64,000 nucleotides of DNA from Aristolochia californica (taxonomy: Eukaryota > Streptophyta > Magnoliopsida > Piperales > Aristolochiaceae). Made by a program: the position numbers and the translations under genes. Under the pieces are notes generated by a model. It saw only the letters and a program-made list of their open reading frames with translations, ran no database searches and was not told the origin of the DNA. The DNA is taken from the NCBI GenBank assembly GCA_029961685.1, contig JARWKL010000012.1:24723227-24787226 (forward strand), in the 5' to 3' direction. Positions 34,176-48,004 of the stretch are shown here, piece after piece; positions within the stretch are counted from its first letter, which is position 1, and every line of letters begins with the position of its first letter.

Positions 34176-37100
34176 TCATGAGTCAGAAGAGAAAACTCCT
34201 AACGGCCACCTTTGCCCTCCATCTGACCCTCTCCTCCACAACTTGAGGGGAAGCCCATGTTCACTCACACTCCCCCTTGGAAAGCTTCTCCACCAAGGCT
34301 TGCTTCTCTCTGTTCTCAACGGGGCAGAGCTAGAATGCCTCCTAAATGACTCTGACCCCTGTCTCACTAATTTCGTTGAGGTGCTAAATATGTCTGATGC
34401 TGATAGCGCCCTCTCAGCCTCGGGCCTTGACTCATCATTTGCAAAAATAAATGAACGAGTCTCTGGAATCTGACCTGGACCTCTACTAATAACAGTCTCT
34501 GCACTTTGACCAGACAGATCCGCTTGGCTACTATGGTCAAATCCTTCTTTCTTCTCTTCATTCTCATTACATACGAGCTTTAAGGCCTGAACAACCTCAC
34601 CCATAAATGGACGATGAGAAACCTCGGGTTGGACACACATGGAAGCAATTGCAGCCACTTTAGCCACACTATCAAATGGCAGAGCAGTCCCAAGAGCTGG
34701 ATCTATAATAACCTCCAAGCCTTCCTTGCTTGTGAGAAGAGGGCGGGCCCATGTCACTAGATTCTCTTGACCTGGAGGTTGTGACATGTCCACTGGTTTT
34801 CTTCCTGTTAGGAGTTCAAGAAGGACAACACCATAACTGTAAACATCACTCTTCACTAGAAGATGGCCTGTCATTGCATACTCTGGAGCTACGTAGCTGA
34901 AAACCAAGAAACCAATATGACTTTATGCTCCATCACCAACATGATTAGAAAAGAAGTAAAAATCTAGAAACCAATATGACTTTATCCTTATAATCGAGAT
35001 GACTAGAAAACATGGGAAGGATTTATAAGCCCAAAACTCAGCCACTTCAAGGCCTCTTCATATCCAACGAGTAGACAGTTACTAAACAGTTAACTAGATT
35101 TAGGTTTGATTGAAAGTTCACCAGATTTCACCACCAACAAGGTTTTCCAACATCCAGAGCTAAAAATAATAAACTCTCTCTCAATATGAAACCCATTGGA
35201 TGTAAAAACCTTATTTCTGGCATTGTGACAAGCCCTAAGTTATTTAGTTCAAAGAAAGTTGCCCTAAGTTTAACAACAATTTGATTATCATTCAAGAAAA
35301 CATGGTGGTCCAGGTTAGAAGATAACCATTGGCTTTCCTAAGGATCTAAAGAAGGACAAAAAAGGCAGTAACTTTTCATACCCAAAAGTTCCCATAACAC
35401 GAGTTGATATGTGCTCGTGCCCTTCATCCAAAGCTGTTCTTGCCAATCCAAAATCAGAAACTTTTGGAGTAAAATCATACTCTAACAAGATATTACTGGA
35501 CTTGAAATCCCGATGAATCACTCGAGGACTTGAGTCCTCATGAAGGTATGCCAGACCACGAGCTGATCCAAGAGCAATTTTCATTCGAGCCACCCAATCC
35601 AGTGGTGCAGTTTCCTTGTCAACACCTGACCACAAATTTATACTGAGATTAACTTCCTACAAAAAATTAGTAAGTAGAAGAAAAAAAAACAGTACCATGC
35701 AAATGCGATTCCACACTGCCATTTGGGATGAGTTCATAGACCAGACATCGGCTATGCTCTTCTGTGCAAATACCAATCAACTTAACCAAATTCCTATGAT
35801 GCAAACGGCCAAGCATCTCAACCTCAGCCAAGAACTCTCGGCTACCCTGCTGATCATCTCTCTTGAGAACCTTAACAGCCACACTTGTTCCATCTTCAAG
35901 AATTCCTCTGTAAACAAGACCAAAACCACCTTCACCAAGTATTCTTGAGTCATTGAAATTGTCTGTGGCCCTCTCAATCTCCACCAGGCTAAATGCTTTA
36001 GCTGATCCTGTATATGGGGCAATACTAGAGCCAAAAGAAAACGATGCAGAACTAGGTCCACTGCCCAAAACCGTAGATCCAACCCCACCTATTGTAAAAA
36101 AAACAGTAATGAATTATTATTAAAATAATGCAAAATTTAATCATTTGCTATATCAAATATGCACCAGAGACCTTGTGCATGGTTTCAAGGGACAATCAGC
36201 AGCTGAGACACAGGCTCAGCCCACAATTACATGCTTTACTAGATATCCCCATATTTCTTACCTGGTGCTTTTCCTGGAGCAACTAAATTCCGTGGAGTTG
36301 GTGAAGGCTGGCTGCTCGAGCGCCCACGTTTTAAAAACAAAAGCCAAGCAGCCCCAAGGAATAAGACAAAGATGATAGCAGATGACAGAACTATAATCGC
36401 AATTAGGCTACCAGCAAGTTTGCCTTTCTTTTGCTTTCTCACGTCAACTCCTAGAGGCTTTATTGCCCTTCCATTTTCATTGTCACTGTATGGACTGTCA
36501 TCAATACCAATGTTTGAGGGTGCCACAGGAGGAGGAGGAGGAAGTCCTGTCCAGGATAAAAGTACCAAGATGAGAGGATTCAGCATCTTTGGGTGTGTGT
36601 GTGTGTGTGTAACATATCTATTAAGTCTAACCTGGATAACGAACATATAACACATCGTAGTTGCCAAAGAAATTGGTTTTGATAGCAACTTGCTTGTGCC
36701 AGAATTTCTGATAGGTCAAGAATGCTGTAGTGTTATCAAACATTTGTCCAAGAGGAACCAGATCGATGAGAACAATGGTCTTATCTGGCTGTTGACTAGC
36801 AGCATTTGCTCCCATTATTCTAACCTGACTCTGTTTCATGAAAGCGCCAGCTGCAATCTCCTGGGAAAGTTCAGAAACTAAGGGGAAGAATGTGTAGAGC
36901 GGAACGCTAAGGCGAAGCCCAACTTGCATGGGCCATACACAGCCACAGGGTGACCCAGGAAGGGTATTCGTTAGAGGATCAGAACATGTCAAAGCTGCAC
37001 AGTCTGCAACTCAAATGAATCAATCTGTTAAAATCACCAATAACAGATACCAATCACATAAATGGAGGGATTTGGGAGATGATTTCATGGTGTCTATTTC

Positions 37101-40100
37101 AAATCATTCTTGCTAACCTTTCAATATTTAGACAATCTCCAGATATGTAAGCAAGATTATCATTATAAGTAAAAAAAAGAGGCAAAAAAATATTAAGCTT
37201 GATGGCCTTTATAGATGTATTCTTCATTTCACTTTTTGTAAGATATGGAGATGAATATGAAAAAAAGCTCAAAGATATGATAGACAACTTAATAGAATAT
37301 TATGAGGTATTTTTGCCACTTCATCTTTCCAGATTTCATAAGAAAAGAAAAAAAAAGAAACTACAGAAACTCTGGAATTCCTCAAGTACCAGTGACTACG
37401 CTAATAACACAAACACAAAGTAGGTATTGGGCTACCTTCATTAGGTGGTGGTGGTGGTAATGTATGAACAGGTGGTGAAACTGGTATTTTTGGCTTCTTC
37501 AGGTCAGAACCTGGAGGAGATATTGTTCGAGAGTTAAGGGGTCCTATATAAATAAGAAATGCAGTTAAACCGCTTCAGTTGCAGAACAAAAAGACAAAAA
37601 AACACTAGTAATAATTTTTTTTTTAAAAAGGAGAAGCCAGTCTCGTATACTTAGCCTGGATGGAACAGGTGAAGGTGCAGGGATTCTTTTCTCAATCTGT
37701 GGAGAAACAGGAGACCACATGGGTGAGAGAGGACCTGAAATTCAGCAGTTCAATCAAAAGTTAACGTAATATAGTACAGAACTCAAATCAGTGTTGTTTA
37801 ATTTTGGGCTATCAGAGCATTAAAACACCTTCATTTGCTGGTGGAGGACCTTGGGGACTTTGCCTATGCTTCCTAGGTGAAACCATCTGAGGGTGTGAAT
37901 GAACTGGAGTTGTTGCTGAAACATCAAAGAAAAAAAAATGAAAAAAAAATGTTAATTGGACATTCAAATTAGTATGACTTAGAAAATATAATTTGATTAG
38001 CAGCTATTTCAGCTAAAACCAACCATGTGTGTGGTAAGATGGAGGAATGGAGTCCGAATGTGCTGAAACAGGACTTATGGCTCTCATCCTTGGATGCTTG
38101 TGCAATGGCACTGATGATGTAGGAGCAGAGGCAGGACGATGAAACACTTTCCTATGTGGAAGATGAGGAAGTTGACTAGAAGGTGCAGACACATGAACAT
38201 GTGGTTCATTGGTTTCAGGTGCAATAGTCACTACAGGTGATAACCCTGCAAGAGACAGGAAAAAGTTTTTATAAACCTTTTGTGCGGAAAAAAAATCAAA
38301 ACAACAAAAAGGAGGGATAGAGGGGGGCTCGAGTCGGGGATCTTTTGGAAGGTGACAAGTGGTTGAATATTGGTTTCGAAGGTGCAGCACCTGGTACAAC
38401 ATGTTGCCCATGGTGATAAGAGGGTCCGGATTCCAACATTGGAGGAGAAGAAAGGTCTGCAATTAAGAGGTAAAGCTAAAATTATCAGAAACAAAACATA
38501 ATCTATAGTAAAAAGGAGTTAAGAATAGTCAGAATTAGGGAAGATGAACTTCAACACTAGGACAGCCACATCCAAATGCATATAATTCAAGCAAATGTAA
38601 GTTTAGTAGTTTCAGACAGTCAAACATATTCTTAGATTTTCTCCAAAAAAAAAAAAAATTACTAGATTTATAGCAGAATAGTTGTGCCCATGAACTACAG
38701 TTGAAAGAGAAGCTTTAGTCTGTTTAGAGAAAGCTGTTTGCAATCAGTTTTTTATTGGGTAGAATTCAGAATGTCATATTGTTTTCATTCTAGGTTTAAG
38801 TTTTATATTTAGAAAGTCAAAGAATATTAGCTTATTGTTTATGTGCTTTAGTGCTCCTTATTGTACAATTTTTTTTGTAAATAAATAATTTATTTAAGGA
38901 GGTCTGCTTGTCAACTGACAACTGGATAGATTACTTTTCTTTTCTCACATTTTCTCCTCACTCCTTATATTAACTTTTTTGTCATGAATTCAATTAGATT
39001 TGACTAACAAGTATCCACTTTTGTGAGCAGAAAGGAACAAAACAAAAACCAGTGGGCCAAAATCAATTTCCTCACACTGGTCATGTCATTTAAGAGGCAC
39101 CAAAAGTTCGCCAAGCTGCATTTATTTCCCACACAGATACCTACCAATTGAAACTTCTTCTGTTACACAATGAAGTAGACATTTAAAACGAAACTGCACG
39201 CAACCAACTTTAGCATACCACCGTACAACGAGGATGTAAAAGAGCAGTTCTATTCTATATCATATACCAATCTAAAGATATATTTGCATGCCAGTTTATA
39301 ACGTTGACATCACAGACGCACAATAGTTGAGAAGGATAAGAGAAGAAGACTTAAAGTACAGGCCTTGGTGTTTAACAGGTGGCGTGTGTAGCAGTTCTCT
39401 TGGCAGAGATGGATATGGTGCTGTAATTTTAGAACAAAAAGTGTGTCAAAATCATATCAAATTAGAAATTGATCACTATTTATTTTCTTTCTTATATAGG
39501 TTGTAAGATCAAACTTAACCATCATGAAAAAGGATATGCAGTAGTAAACTTCAACAGATTAAGTAGTTAATAGACATATATTGGAATATACCTGTCACAA
39601 CATGTCTACGAGATTCTTGATTTCCAGAAGAAGGAGATATCAGCCTTGATTGCCTATGCCCTGTTAAATGATGAAAAGGAGCATTTTCAGGCAAGGGCTT
39701 TATTGTCCCTTGGACAAATGGGGGATCAGCAGCTGTAGTTGGAGGCGATGCTCTAGGAGACGGTAAAACTGATCCTGTGTTGAATATAAAACCACATTAA
39801 ATCCAGCTATGCCTCTGGGATGACGTGAAAATAATCAAAAAGAGGAAACAAAAGCAATCATAAAAAGCATATTAATCAATCATTACTACTCTTGTGTATT
39901 GGCATTGATAGTGGTGCATTGCCCATTGGTGACTTGGCTTGATATGTAGGTGCTATTTCCCTTGAAAGAATCAAAACACCGATCGGTGATAAAGACCCTG
40001 CAAGACAGCTCCAAACAAAAATAAAAAGAGTACTGAGAATAATCTCCAAGAATAAGTCAATCTTAATGACAAAATGTTACATAAATGAAAACTTCATACA

Positions 40101-41198
40101 AATGTAGAAAAAGGTAACAAAGTGAACAGAATGCACAACTATTTTCAATTTTTTTTTAAAATATGTAGTTTTTCCTATTCACAATATTTTGAAGCTAAGA
40201 AACAAGTAACTGAAATTCCACAAGGCATGTGACTGCAGATGCAACTGAGTTCATCATTCATTAGGAAAGTAGGAACATGTAAGGCAGATTGGAAGCAAAC
40301 TTCCTTGCCATGTAAAAAGATGCTATAAAAACTAATCTAGTATCTCATTTGGTACAAAGCAAACTATAAATTGGCACACATTTGGTTTCTCAATCTTACT
40401 AACGAAATTGACTTTTACTTATTTCTTTTGAACAACAAATTAACTTAGACTTATGAATAGCCGGTAAAAACAGATTCTTGGGAGGTTAGGAACAGAAGGA
40501 CATCGGAAAAAGTGAAGGAATTAGATGATTTTAACTATTTAATGGAAGGGCTCAGCCAAATTGAGCAAATCACTCGAAAAGAATCAAAATTGGGGATGGA
40601 TGAGGATAGAACAGGCTATCCAGAAACAGACTTAGGAAACTTTTGAGTTCACACGGCATTACTCATGAATTTGATCATGATATACAGGTAAACAACAGAT
40701 ATTGCATGTTAAGTCAGAACGAAGTTATAACCTCGCAAGATTTTGAGAATTTACAACCAGACACTGCTCTAAACAATTCAGCCCCATTACAAAAGATTAC
40801 TGAACGAACTGATGTAAGAATAACAAAGATTAACAGAACCGAATAGCAAAATTACGGGTTTCGACACTAGTTGCTAAGCAAATGATCAGAGTAAGACTAT
40901 TACAAGAGAAATATAAAGAGGAGATCGGATCCAGTATGTATAGTTTTTTTACCATGGAAAAACAGAAAGAGTCGCATACACTCAATGACATGAAGAAAGA
41001 GAAACAAATCGATTCAGACAGATGATCACATCATTTCGAACAGCCGTCAGTCACTGAATCTCAGAAAGTAAAAGATGGCACGAGCACAAAAGGAATCCAT
41101 ACAATAGATACTGGAGTCATTCTTTTACCTCGAGATCCATGGAATACAGAGACAATGAAAGCCCAGAAGAACACCGAAAGAAAAACTCGTCGCCTCAT
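34176..41198 (-). CDS. ALE2: ALE2-like receptor serine/threonine kinase
   Basis: Fourteen phase-consistent exons: 41129-41198, 39887-39997, 39592-39774, 39364-39420, 38391-38456, 38024-38245, 37829-37915, 37651-37734, 37436-37543, 36632-37003, 36262-36546, 35696-36088, 35382-35625 and 34176-34896. Ending exon 2 at 39890 gives 3000 nt and 999 residues; ending it at 39887 gives one more. Order: signal peptide (1-23); Pro/Ser/His-rich extracellular region (~24-328); the ALE2-type GSPCGC and [12 protein letters not shown] domain (~329-452); proline hinge; membrane helix (~496-524); kinase with GEGGFG (~599), VAVKV Lys ~620, HRDFKSSN Asp ~718, DFG ~736 and APEYAMTG; Ser-rich tail. ALE2 in Arabidopsis helps specify epidermis with ACR4. 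All catalytic motifs are intact. Exon 4 seems to use a GC donor. The extracellular part is about 250 residues longer than I recall for Arabidopsis ALE2. Confidence 0.9.
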
Positions 41199-42900
41199 TC
41201 TCTTTAATTTCTACCTTGAAAAACACAAGCCTCTGATCCCAACCAACCACCAAGAACAGGAAAAGAGCAATCTATAGTAACCCATCTGAACTAAAGGCGG
41301 CAGTATCCACAAACACTCCTCGCAAAACCCATTCTCAGACATAGCAGCTACAGCTAAACAAAAGAAACCCCACGAACATGGCATAATAGGACAATAAACC
41401 CAGATAGGGATTTGTGCACCCTAAAAATTTCTTTTGAGAGCGGGTAATAGCAATTGCTTGAGATTCCCATGCAAGCGACGGTTTCTCCCCTCATGACTGA
41501 ATAAAGGGAATTAACACACAAGGCTTTGAGAAAGAGAGAGAATGCTCTTTAAAAAGAGAACAGAAGAGAGAGAGAGAACATAAAAGTGGAGAGATGTTGA
41601 TGGGAAGAAGGAAAGAGAGCAAGTGATCCAGTGATCCAGTGAGAAAAAGATTCTCTTCAGTCCAAAGAAAAAATATTTACTAACACAATTCCATAACAAA
41701 TAATCATGGTGGGTGTGATTACAGGCTCCGGTTGAAAACTTCTGGTTTGTTAAAGCTGATAGCTTGACCTTCTTCTCTGTCACTGTTTTCTCCTTGTCTG
41801 CATTAAAGTCTACCGAGTATGGTTAGAGTCAACAGCATTTCATCTCATTTCCACTGGCTAGCCTTTTGTAAAGGCTCATTACTTCTAGATAATTCAGCCG
41901 AGCATCCTTTTAAGGAACATCATTACTGAAGTTCTACAATTTAAGCTTCTCCTATATGGTGAGAGGCAAATAAGAACTATCGCTCATTGCATTGAACTAA
42001 CTTGTAGGCAATGTTTCTAACAGTAACAACAATAATTACAACAACCAGTGATACTGCCTTGAAGATGTCATGTATTGATATTAGATATGGATCTTGTCAA
42101 TTCTTGTAGACTGTAAAAATACTATAAATTGAGAGTTCCAGATGCCTAATAGTAGAACTTGGAGCCATCAATGCTCCTTAAAAAATTTCAATATAAAATT
42201 TCAGTTAAAAAAATGGACTACTTATTTACTCAATGGCCACGTAGAGATTTCTAATGTAAGATTTTGAGTTCAATTCTTACCAGTGTAAAAAGGTTTCCAC
42301 ATTCCAAACAAACAAAATAGTAAAATAAACCATAACCAGAAGGCCGGAAAGCTGATGGCTCATTCTTGCTCACACCTGCTTTCATTACGGATTCTTGGCA
42401 TTCAGAAGCTTCTCATCATATCATCGACTTCTCATACATAAGAATCAGCCTCATAATCCATCTTGTTAGCCTGACTTGAACTAAATTACGAAAAAGCCAT
42501 CAGTAAGAACCTGCAGATGTCAGGTAGTAACAGAAGGCGTCGGCAGCTGAAGCGGCAGTAATACAAAAAGATATACCACGGAGGGTGACGGAAGCCCACC
42601 TGCTCTACACAGCCTTTGTGACTTTCTGAACCAACATCTACCGCAACCCCAGAACTCTTTTAATGGCGGACACATTGGCTTTAGCCGACTGTCAGGAGGT
42701 TTACGGGCACATTTTTGTCACTTGGGGGGAGACGTAACGGCCAAAGCAGTCTATTTAGATTAAAGGATTCAGATGGGTACCGCCCCCGTTTGGACAGTTT
42801 TGGCTGGCCATGTCCGGTTGAGAACTCTAGGTCCCAGTGTCTGCTGCTTCAGTGCCTTTTCCGGCAAATAATGATGGTTTAAAGGGGGAGTTACACCAGT
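41199..42900. other. Kinase gene upstream region and intergenic DNA
   Basis: The promoter and leader of the ALE2-like gene lie just right of 41,198, including a GAGAGAGA-rich stretch near 41,530-41,590. At about 42,225-42,300 the words CTCAATGGCC and GAGTTCAATTCTTACC suggest a decayed tRNA-derived SINE. No gene is called. Confidence 0.4.
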
Positions 42901-44023
42901 CGTGCAGGGGCCCGCAAGGGGTGAAAGCAGTCCGTGTGTAGAGTAGGTAAGTTTGCTTAAAGAGTTGAATCAAAAGGACGAAAAGATAAAAGTTTTAATT
43001 GATGGTAATTCATGTGAATCTACATGGGCGAGCACAGGGCAAGCACTCATATTTGACCAGACAAACTGGGTTTTGTTGATTTGGCAAAGCTTGACTACCA
43101 TTGATAGGAATGGACAGATCTTGCAAGGATATAGGCAGCTTGTGGCATTCTCGCAGGGGCCTACTGCCAGCGCCCTTCAGAGCGTTGCCATTTGCGTCAA
43201 GTTCCAGAAAAGACACACAGCTCTGCTTTCAGATATACCGTATCGCGTTTGACTATTTATCCGTTTTACAATTTTACAGTACTCTTACAATAGACAGAAA
43301 TTCCGACCCTCTTGAGAGTTCTTTGTTTGCCAAATGCTGCACATGGTTTGTTCCAAAAAAAAAAAAAAAAAAATGACAACTAAGAAACCCCTCCAACCCA
43401 ATCAACCTCCCAATCTTCAACGTCTCTCCAGGATCATTTCCTTTTCATTGGCCCTAAAATAGAGAAAACGAAAGCAAGAAGAAAAGGCTGGTTCGGCCAC
43501 GTGCAAAGGGCACCCCTCCTCTCCAGTTGTATGGAAGTAAAGGGCTTTTTGCAGATATTGGGTCCGTAAACCACTTTCAGTAAGGCTGAGGGGACGATAT
43601 CCTTGCAACCTTGCACTGCGATTATTCCATTCACATGCATTCACTTCCAAGCAATCTCTATAATAACATTCAATGGATTTGATTATTGTTACAGTACGCT
43701 GTCACTTGGAACCATTTACCCATCCAATGCCACATCAATGATGAATTCGCTACCCAACACTGCGCTTTAAGTTGCACGGAAAAAGTGGCTTCTAAAAAGA
43801 CCTTCAGCTGTAAATGTACGGGAAAGAACACAATCGATTTCCTGTAAATCTAAAACCCTAAAAACCGATCATGGGTGTAAAAATGGAGAAGAACAAAAGA
43901 TGATTTTGAACTAAATGATTCTATTCTCAAAAGAATTATAAATACAATTCACAGCTCACTACATCCAACCCAATTGAACATGGCAAAATTACAGAGGATG
44001 AAGGGAGGACTGGACTACCATTG
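42901..44023. other. ZIP gene 3' flank, no other gene
   Basis: Short overlapping frames at 42.95-43.65 kb on both strands have no recognised product. A 19-base poly-A run at about 43,353-43,371 could be the tail of an unrecognised retroposed piece. The right end should be the ZIP 3'UTR. Confidence 0.4.
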
Positions 44024-45528
44024 TTAAGCCCAGATGGCCAGAGAAGACATGAGACCAGCGCCGAGAAAAAGGGCAAAGTATGAGGCTACCTGGAGCCGAG
44101 GATTACAGCTCATCCGCTTGCTGAGGAAATCAGCAGCTATGAGATCAACCAAGGCCATGTACACAAGAATACCTGCAGATATTGAGTCCAATATGCCTTC
44201 CACCACTAGTGCTCTGGGACTATCTGGGTTGTAGTAGGACGATATTCCCATTCCTACAGCCGTCCCAAATGGGGTTGTGATGGCGAAAAAGCATGCCATT
44301 AGAGTAGCTGAAACTGTCTTAAACTGGGCCTGCATCCACCATGTTTTATATCAAAATGTGAGAGTCATAAACAGAATTGAGAACCCCTGAAAATTCATCT
44401 GAAACCACTGTAACAAAGTTCAAGATGGCACGAGCACAATCATGGCTTATTGTTTTATTACATTTTCAGGAGTGAGCGTCTCGCCAAGAACTCTCACATA
44501 TCAGGTAATTCTGGAGCGGTAAAGATGATAAAGAAACCGTAGTACCTGAGAGATACATCCCCCCAATGCAAACCCTTCGAAGAACTGATGAAAAGAGAGA
44601 GCAGCAATCAGAGGACGTATTGTGCATGGGCTCTGCGATACTCCCAGTGACAAACCAATAATCACCGAATGCGACACTATCCCTAGCTCTAGTATCTGCA
44701 GATCCACAACAAAATGAAGCCAATATTACAACAATTGCGAGTTCCTGCGCGCTTTCGGTTCAGTAGCGACAAATGCGAATACTGTTTCGAAGTTACCTGC
44801 GATACGACGACATGGCGGCCGTGCTCGGAGAGTCCCTCGTCGTCATCGTCGTCTGCGCCACCGTGACAGTGTCCGACGTGCACGTGTCCCACCTGCTTCC
44901 CTGGCGCCACCTCGCACGAACGTTGCCCGTGCGGGTGGCTGTGCCGATGCGCGGCGGCGTGCGCATGCATTCCCACAATGTGCATGCCCCCCGCCTCCTC
45001 CGCGAAAACGTTCCCGTTCCGATCTCTACCGATTTCTGCCGGAACGATTCCGGATTCAATCGCTACCTCCGGAGCGGAGGGCAGCAGGGGACGCTTTTCC
45101 AGCTTCCGCTCATAAAACTGGGTCGCGACAAAATCGACCAACAGGGTGCTGAGCGACGCCAACATTGCGATGAAAGGCGAGAAGGGGAATCGCGACCAAG
45201 GCACTCGTGGAAGGCACTTGCTAGTCAGCGCCTCGCCGCCGTCGGGTAGCATGTGAACGAAGCCGGTGGCGAGTATCACGCCGGCCGCGAAAGCCTTAGC
45301 TGCGACGAAAATGTTGCCATCGGTTTGCAAGAACCGCTGCTTTCCTCCGAGGAGAGGAAGTGCGACACCGGCAACTCCGGCGATAAGAATTGCCGCGATT
45401 GCGATTAACTTGAGGGAAAACGCGGCGAAATCGTCGCGGCATTCGTCAATGTCCGTGCCGCTGCAACTCTTAGCAGACAGCGATTCTGATACTAAATTCG
45501 TTAAAGCATCTGAGCGAAAAGAAAACAT
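44024..45528 (-). CDS. ZIP-family zinc/iron transporter (ZIP4/IRT3 clade)
   Basis: Three exons, 44797-45528, 44546-44695 and 44024-44329, all join in phase 0 and give 395 residues. The order fits an eight-helix ZIP transporter: [60 protein letters not shown] (helix II), then a long cytosolic loop rich in His ([30 protein letters not shown]) and Asp. Then come [20 protein letters not shown] (helix IV) and [19 protein letters not shown] (helix V), the metal-transport pair with His-Ser and His-x3-Glu. The end [13 protein letters not shown] is standard. Family members move Zn2+ and sometimes Fe2+ into the cytosol. Start choice: MFSFRSD at 45528 fits relatives; an in-frame ATG at 45609 would add 27 residues. 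Exon 1 is much more GC-rich than its surroundings. Confidence 0.93.
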
Positions 45529-47704
45529 ATTCGAATGAATTGCATCACCATGTAAAATATAAGGCCAAGCCAGATACTGATACAGGAAAAAAGAAGAAGA
45601 AAAAACCAAATTTCAAACACCTCAGACAAGATCTTTTGTATATTATAAAAGAGATCTCTTACCTGAAAAAAATTGCGTTTTATTCCTCACGCTTGTAAAG
45701 TAGACCAAGGGCTCTAAATCCTACAACAACGAAAAAACACCAAATGGAATTGAATCAGACTACCAAATCCGAAAAAATAACAGTTTCAATTTTTCAAGCC
45801 TCTGTGCCTCATTCGTACGCAAAAGCCCCGAAATAATTACTGCTCCATATACCTCGAAAAACGACATCGGTGTTTTTCTTTTCCTCAAAACCAGAGCTCG
45901 CAACTCGCAACTCTCAAATCCTAATACTCTCCCTGGCGGAAACCAAAACGGAAGAGAGAAATCAGAAAAGAGACGAAAATCAGGAGAAGCAGAACCCAAG
46001 TTCCGGGTGCGGCACGGTTTGCGTTATCCCACGCACACACCAGGGCTATGACTCTGTTCTTCGGAGGCAGCAAATATAGAGCGAGGAAGATGTCGACATT
46101 TTTAAAGGGTGGAGCTCTAGGGCAGGCAAGAGACTTACAGGAAAGACTTTAAGAGCGATTCATACCAAACGGACGAGCAGGAGAATGTCGACATGATGGA
46201 GATTTTCGCCCCTATTTTTATACTTACTGTACTTTTCCGTCGACCTTTACTCCATTTTTTTAAAAGTAATTACATGTGTCGATCGCAGAGACAATCGTGA
46301 AGGCATAGAGGGAAGTTTTGGAATCTCGTGTCTTAATTTAGTAAATTGTCTCTGCACGCCGCCACCGCTTCTGGGAATAGAAAGCCACCATGAATGGCGA
46401 AGTCCAAACAACATCAATACGACAAGGTTGAAGATATACATCCGCCATTACCTCCTGTTACACTTCAAGATCTGATCCATTATATGCATTTTAATCATAC
46501 TTTAAAACTAATATTTAAATTATAGTTATAATAGTAATATAACTAATTTTAGTAGGTGATGACCTAATAATCATATTTTAATTTGCTTAATTAATTACGC
46601 TTTTCAGTTTCTCCGTAATCTTTTTTTAATAGATTTTGGGCATCTCCTACAAGGCGAAAACAGTTTAGCTACAATCTAGTTTGGGATCCGATTCTTGTGG
46701 GGGAGAGCGCACGGAATGTCGACATTGTGGCGAAACGTGTTTGGGCAGCGGCCGGTAAGTGTTGCGTCTGTTTTTAAGGTATTCCTACCATTGTTTATGG
46801 CATTAATAAGAGACCAAATTCAGTTTTTGACTCACTCACCTATCCAGCTCGGTTACAACGGCCCAATTTAACCTGACTCGAGAGCATTTGTGGGCTGTCT
46901 CCAAGTGTAACCGATAAGTGGTTGTGGTTTCTGCGAGCGAAGTACGTAGTTCCCATCTCCAAGATGAGATGCAAGAAGAACGTCAGAGTTCTCATTCTTC
47001 GAATCCTCCCTAGCTCAGGCTGATTTATTTTTCATTTTTTTTTATATAACTTATAAAATATATTTTTTATATTTTGTGTATATTCTTTATATATACACAC
47101 ATGTGTACTAATTTAATTGTGTATATTTAAAATTTTATTTTATCATTACTTTATTTTTATTTAAAGTAGTTAAACATATAAAAATTATTTAAAATTTTTA
47201 ATAGGAGCATCTGCTAATGAAAATGACAAATCCGATGAAGAACGTTTAAAAATTTAGTTTTCAACAGGTTTTATCATCCAAAGCTTAGATTCATTGTCAG
47301 AAGATTTATTCGTAATTTTTTTTTTAGAACCTTCTTCCAAAGATTTTTTATCTTTTTCATTGGAAGAGGGTTGGGACTACACTAATAAAATTCACTACTA
47401 GAGTTTTTAAATTCTCCACCAACGAAATTGAGTTTTGTTGGTATAGTATTAAATTTTATACTAGTGAAATGGAAATTTATTAGTATATTTTTAACATTTA
47501 GTAGCGAATTAGGGAATTCACTGGCGGAAGCTAAAGTAGTAAAAATGTGTTAGCGAATTCTTAAACGGAGTTTTCTTGTAAGTATATATATATAATTTGC
47601 TAGTAGATCAACCACCTATTTTCTTGTGTGAGTGAGTAATATATATATACACACACACATAAATACACGTATATAAATATTCGGTTACTCATTGGTGGAA
47701 AGAT
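45529..47704. other. ZIP upstream region and AT-rich intergenic DNA
   Basis: The first ~600 bases should hold the ZIP leader, possibly with a UTR intron. From 46.5 kb the DNA is very AT-rich. Between 47,380 and 47,560 the words CACTA, TAGTGAATT, TAGCGAATT and TCACTGGCG recur in both orientations, like subterminal repeats of a decayed DNA transposon, but no boundaries can be set. Confidence 0.4.
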
Positions 47705-47709
47705 ATAGC

Positions 47710-48001
47710 GGTTAAACACGTTTAAATATGACCCATTATTGAGGAAGTCATTTTCTTTGGATGTAGGCTGTAGTTGATAATTGTAACTGCCCAACAGCTA
47801 CAATTTCTCCTCTTTTGATGGGAAAAGAGGAGTTTAAGAGTTACGGATCTGGTCTAGGACCCTATGTTTTCCATCAAGGAATCTCTGAATAAACAAATTG
47901 ATCTTTGTTCTTCTGGAAATTGATTGCCATGATTGGAGGTAAGACTTTTCGTTTATAGATTATGAATTTCATGTTGTGTTTAGAAATTCCTTTGTTTGGA
48001 T
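47710..48001 (+). repeat. 5' LTR of the intact-ended copia element
   Basis: Collinear with 52371-52644 through ACACGTT(T/C)AAATATGA, GATGGG(A)AAA, CCATCAAGGAATC and TTTAGAAATTC. Its first base has changed from the expected TG to GG. Confidence 0.85.
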
Positions 48002-48004
48002 ATT

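Noticed and set aside
44773..45249. A 158-codon plus-strand frame
   Set aside because: It is the antisense shadow of the GC-rich ZIP exon 1.
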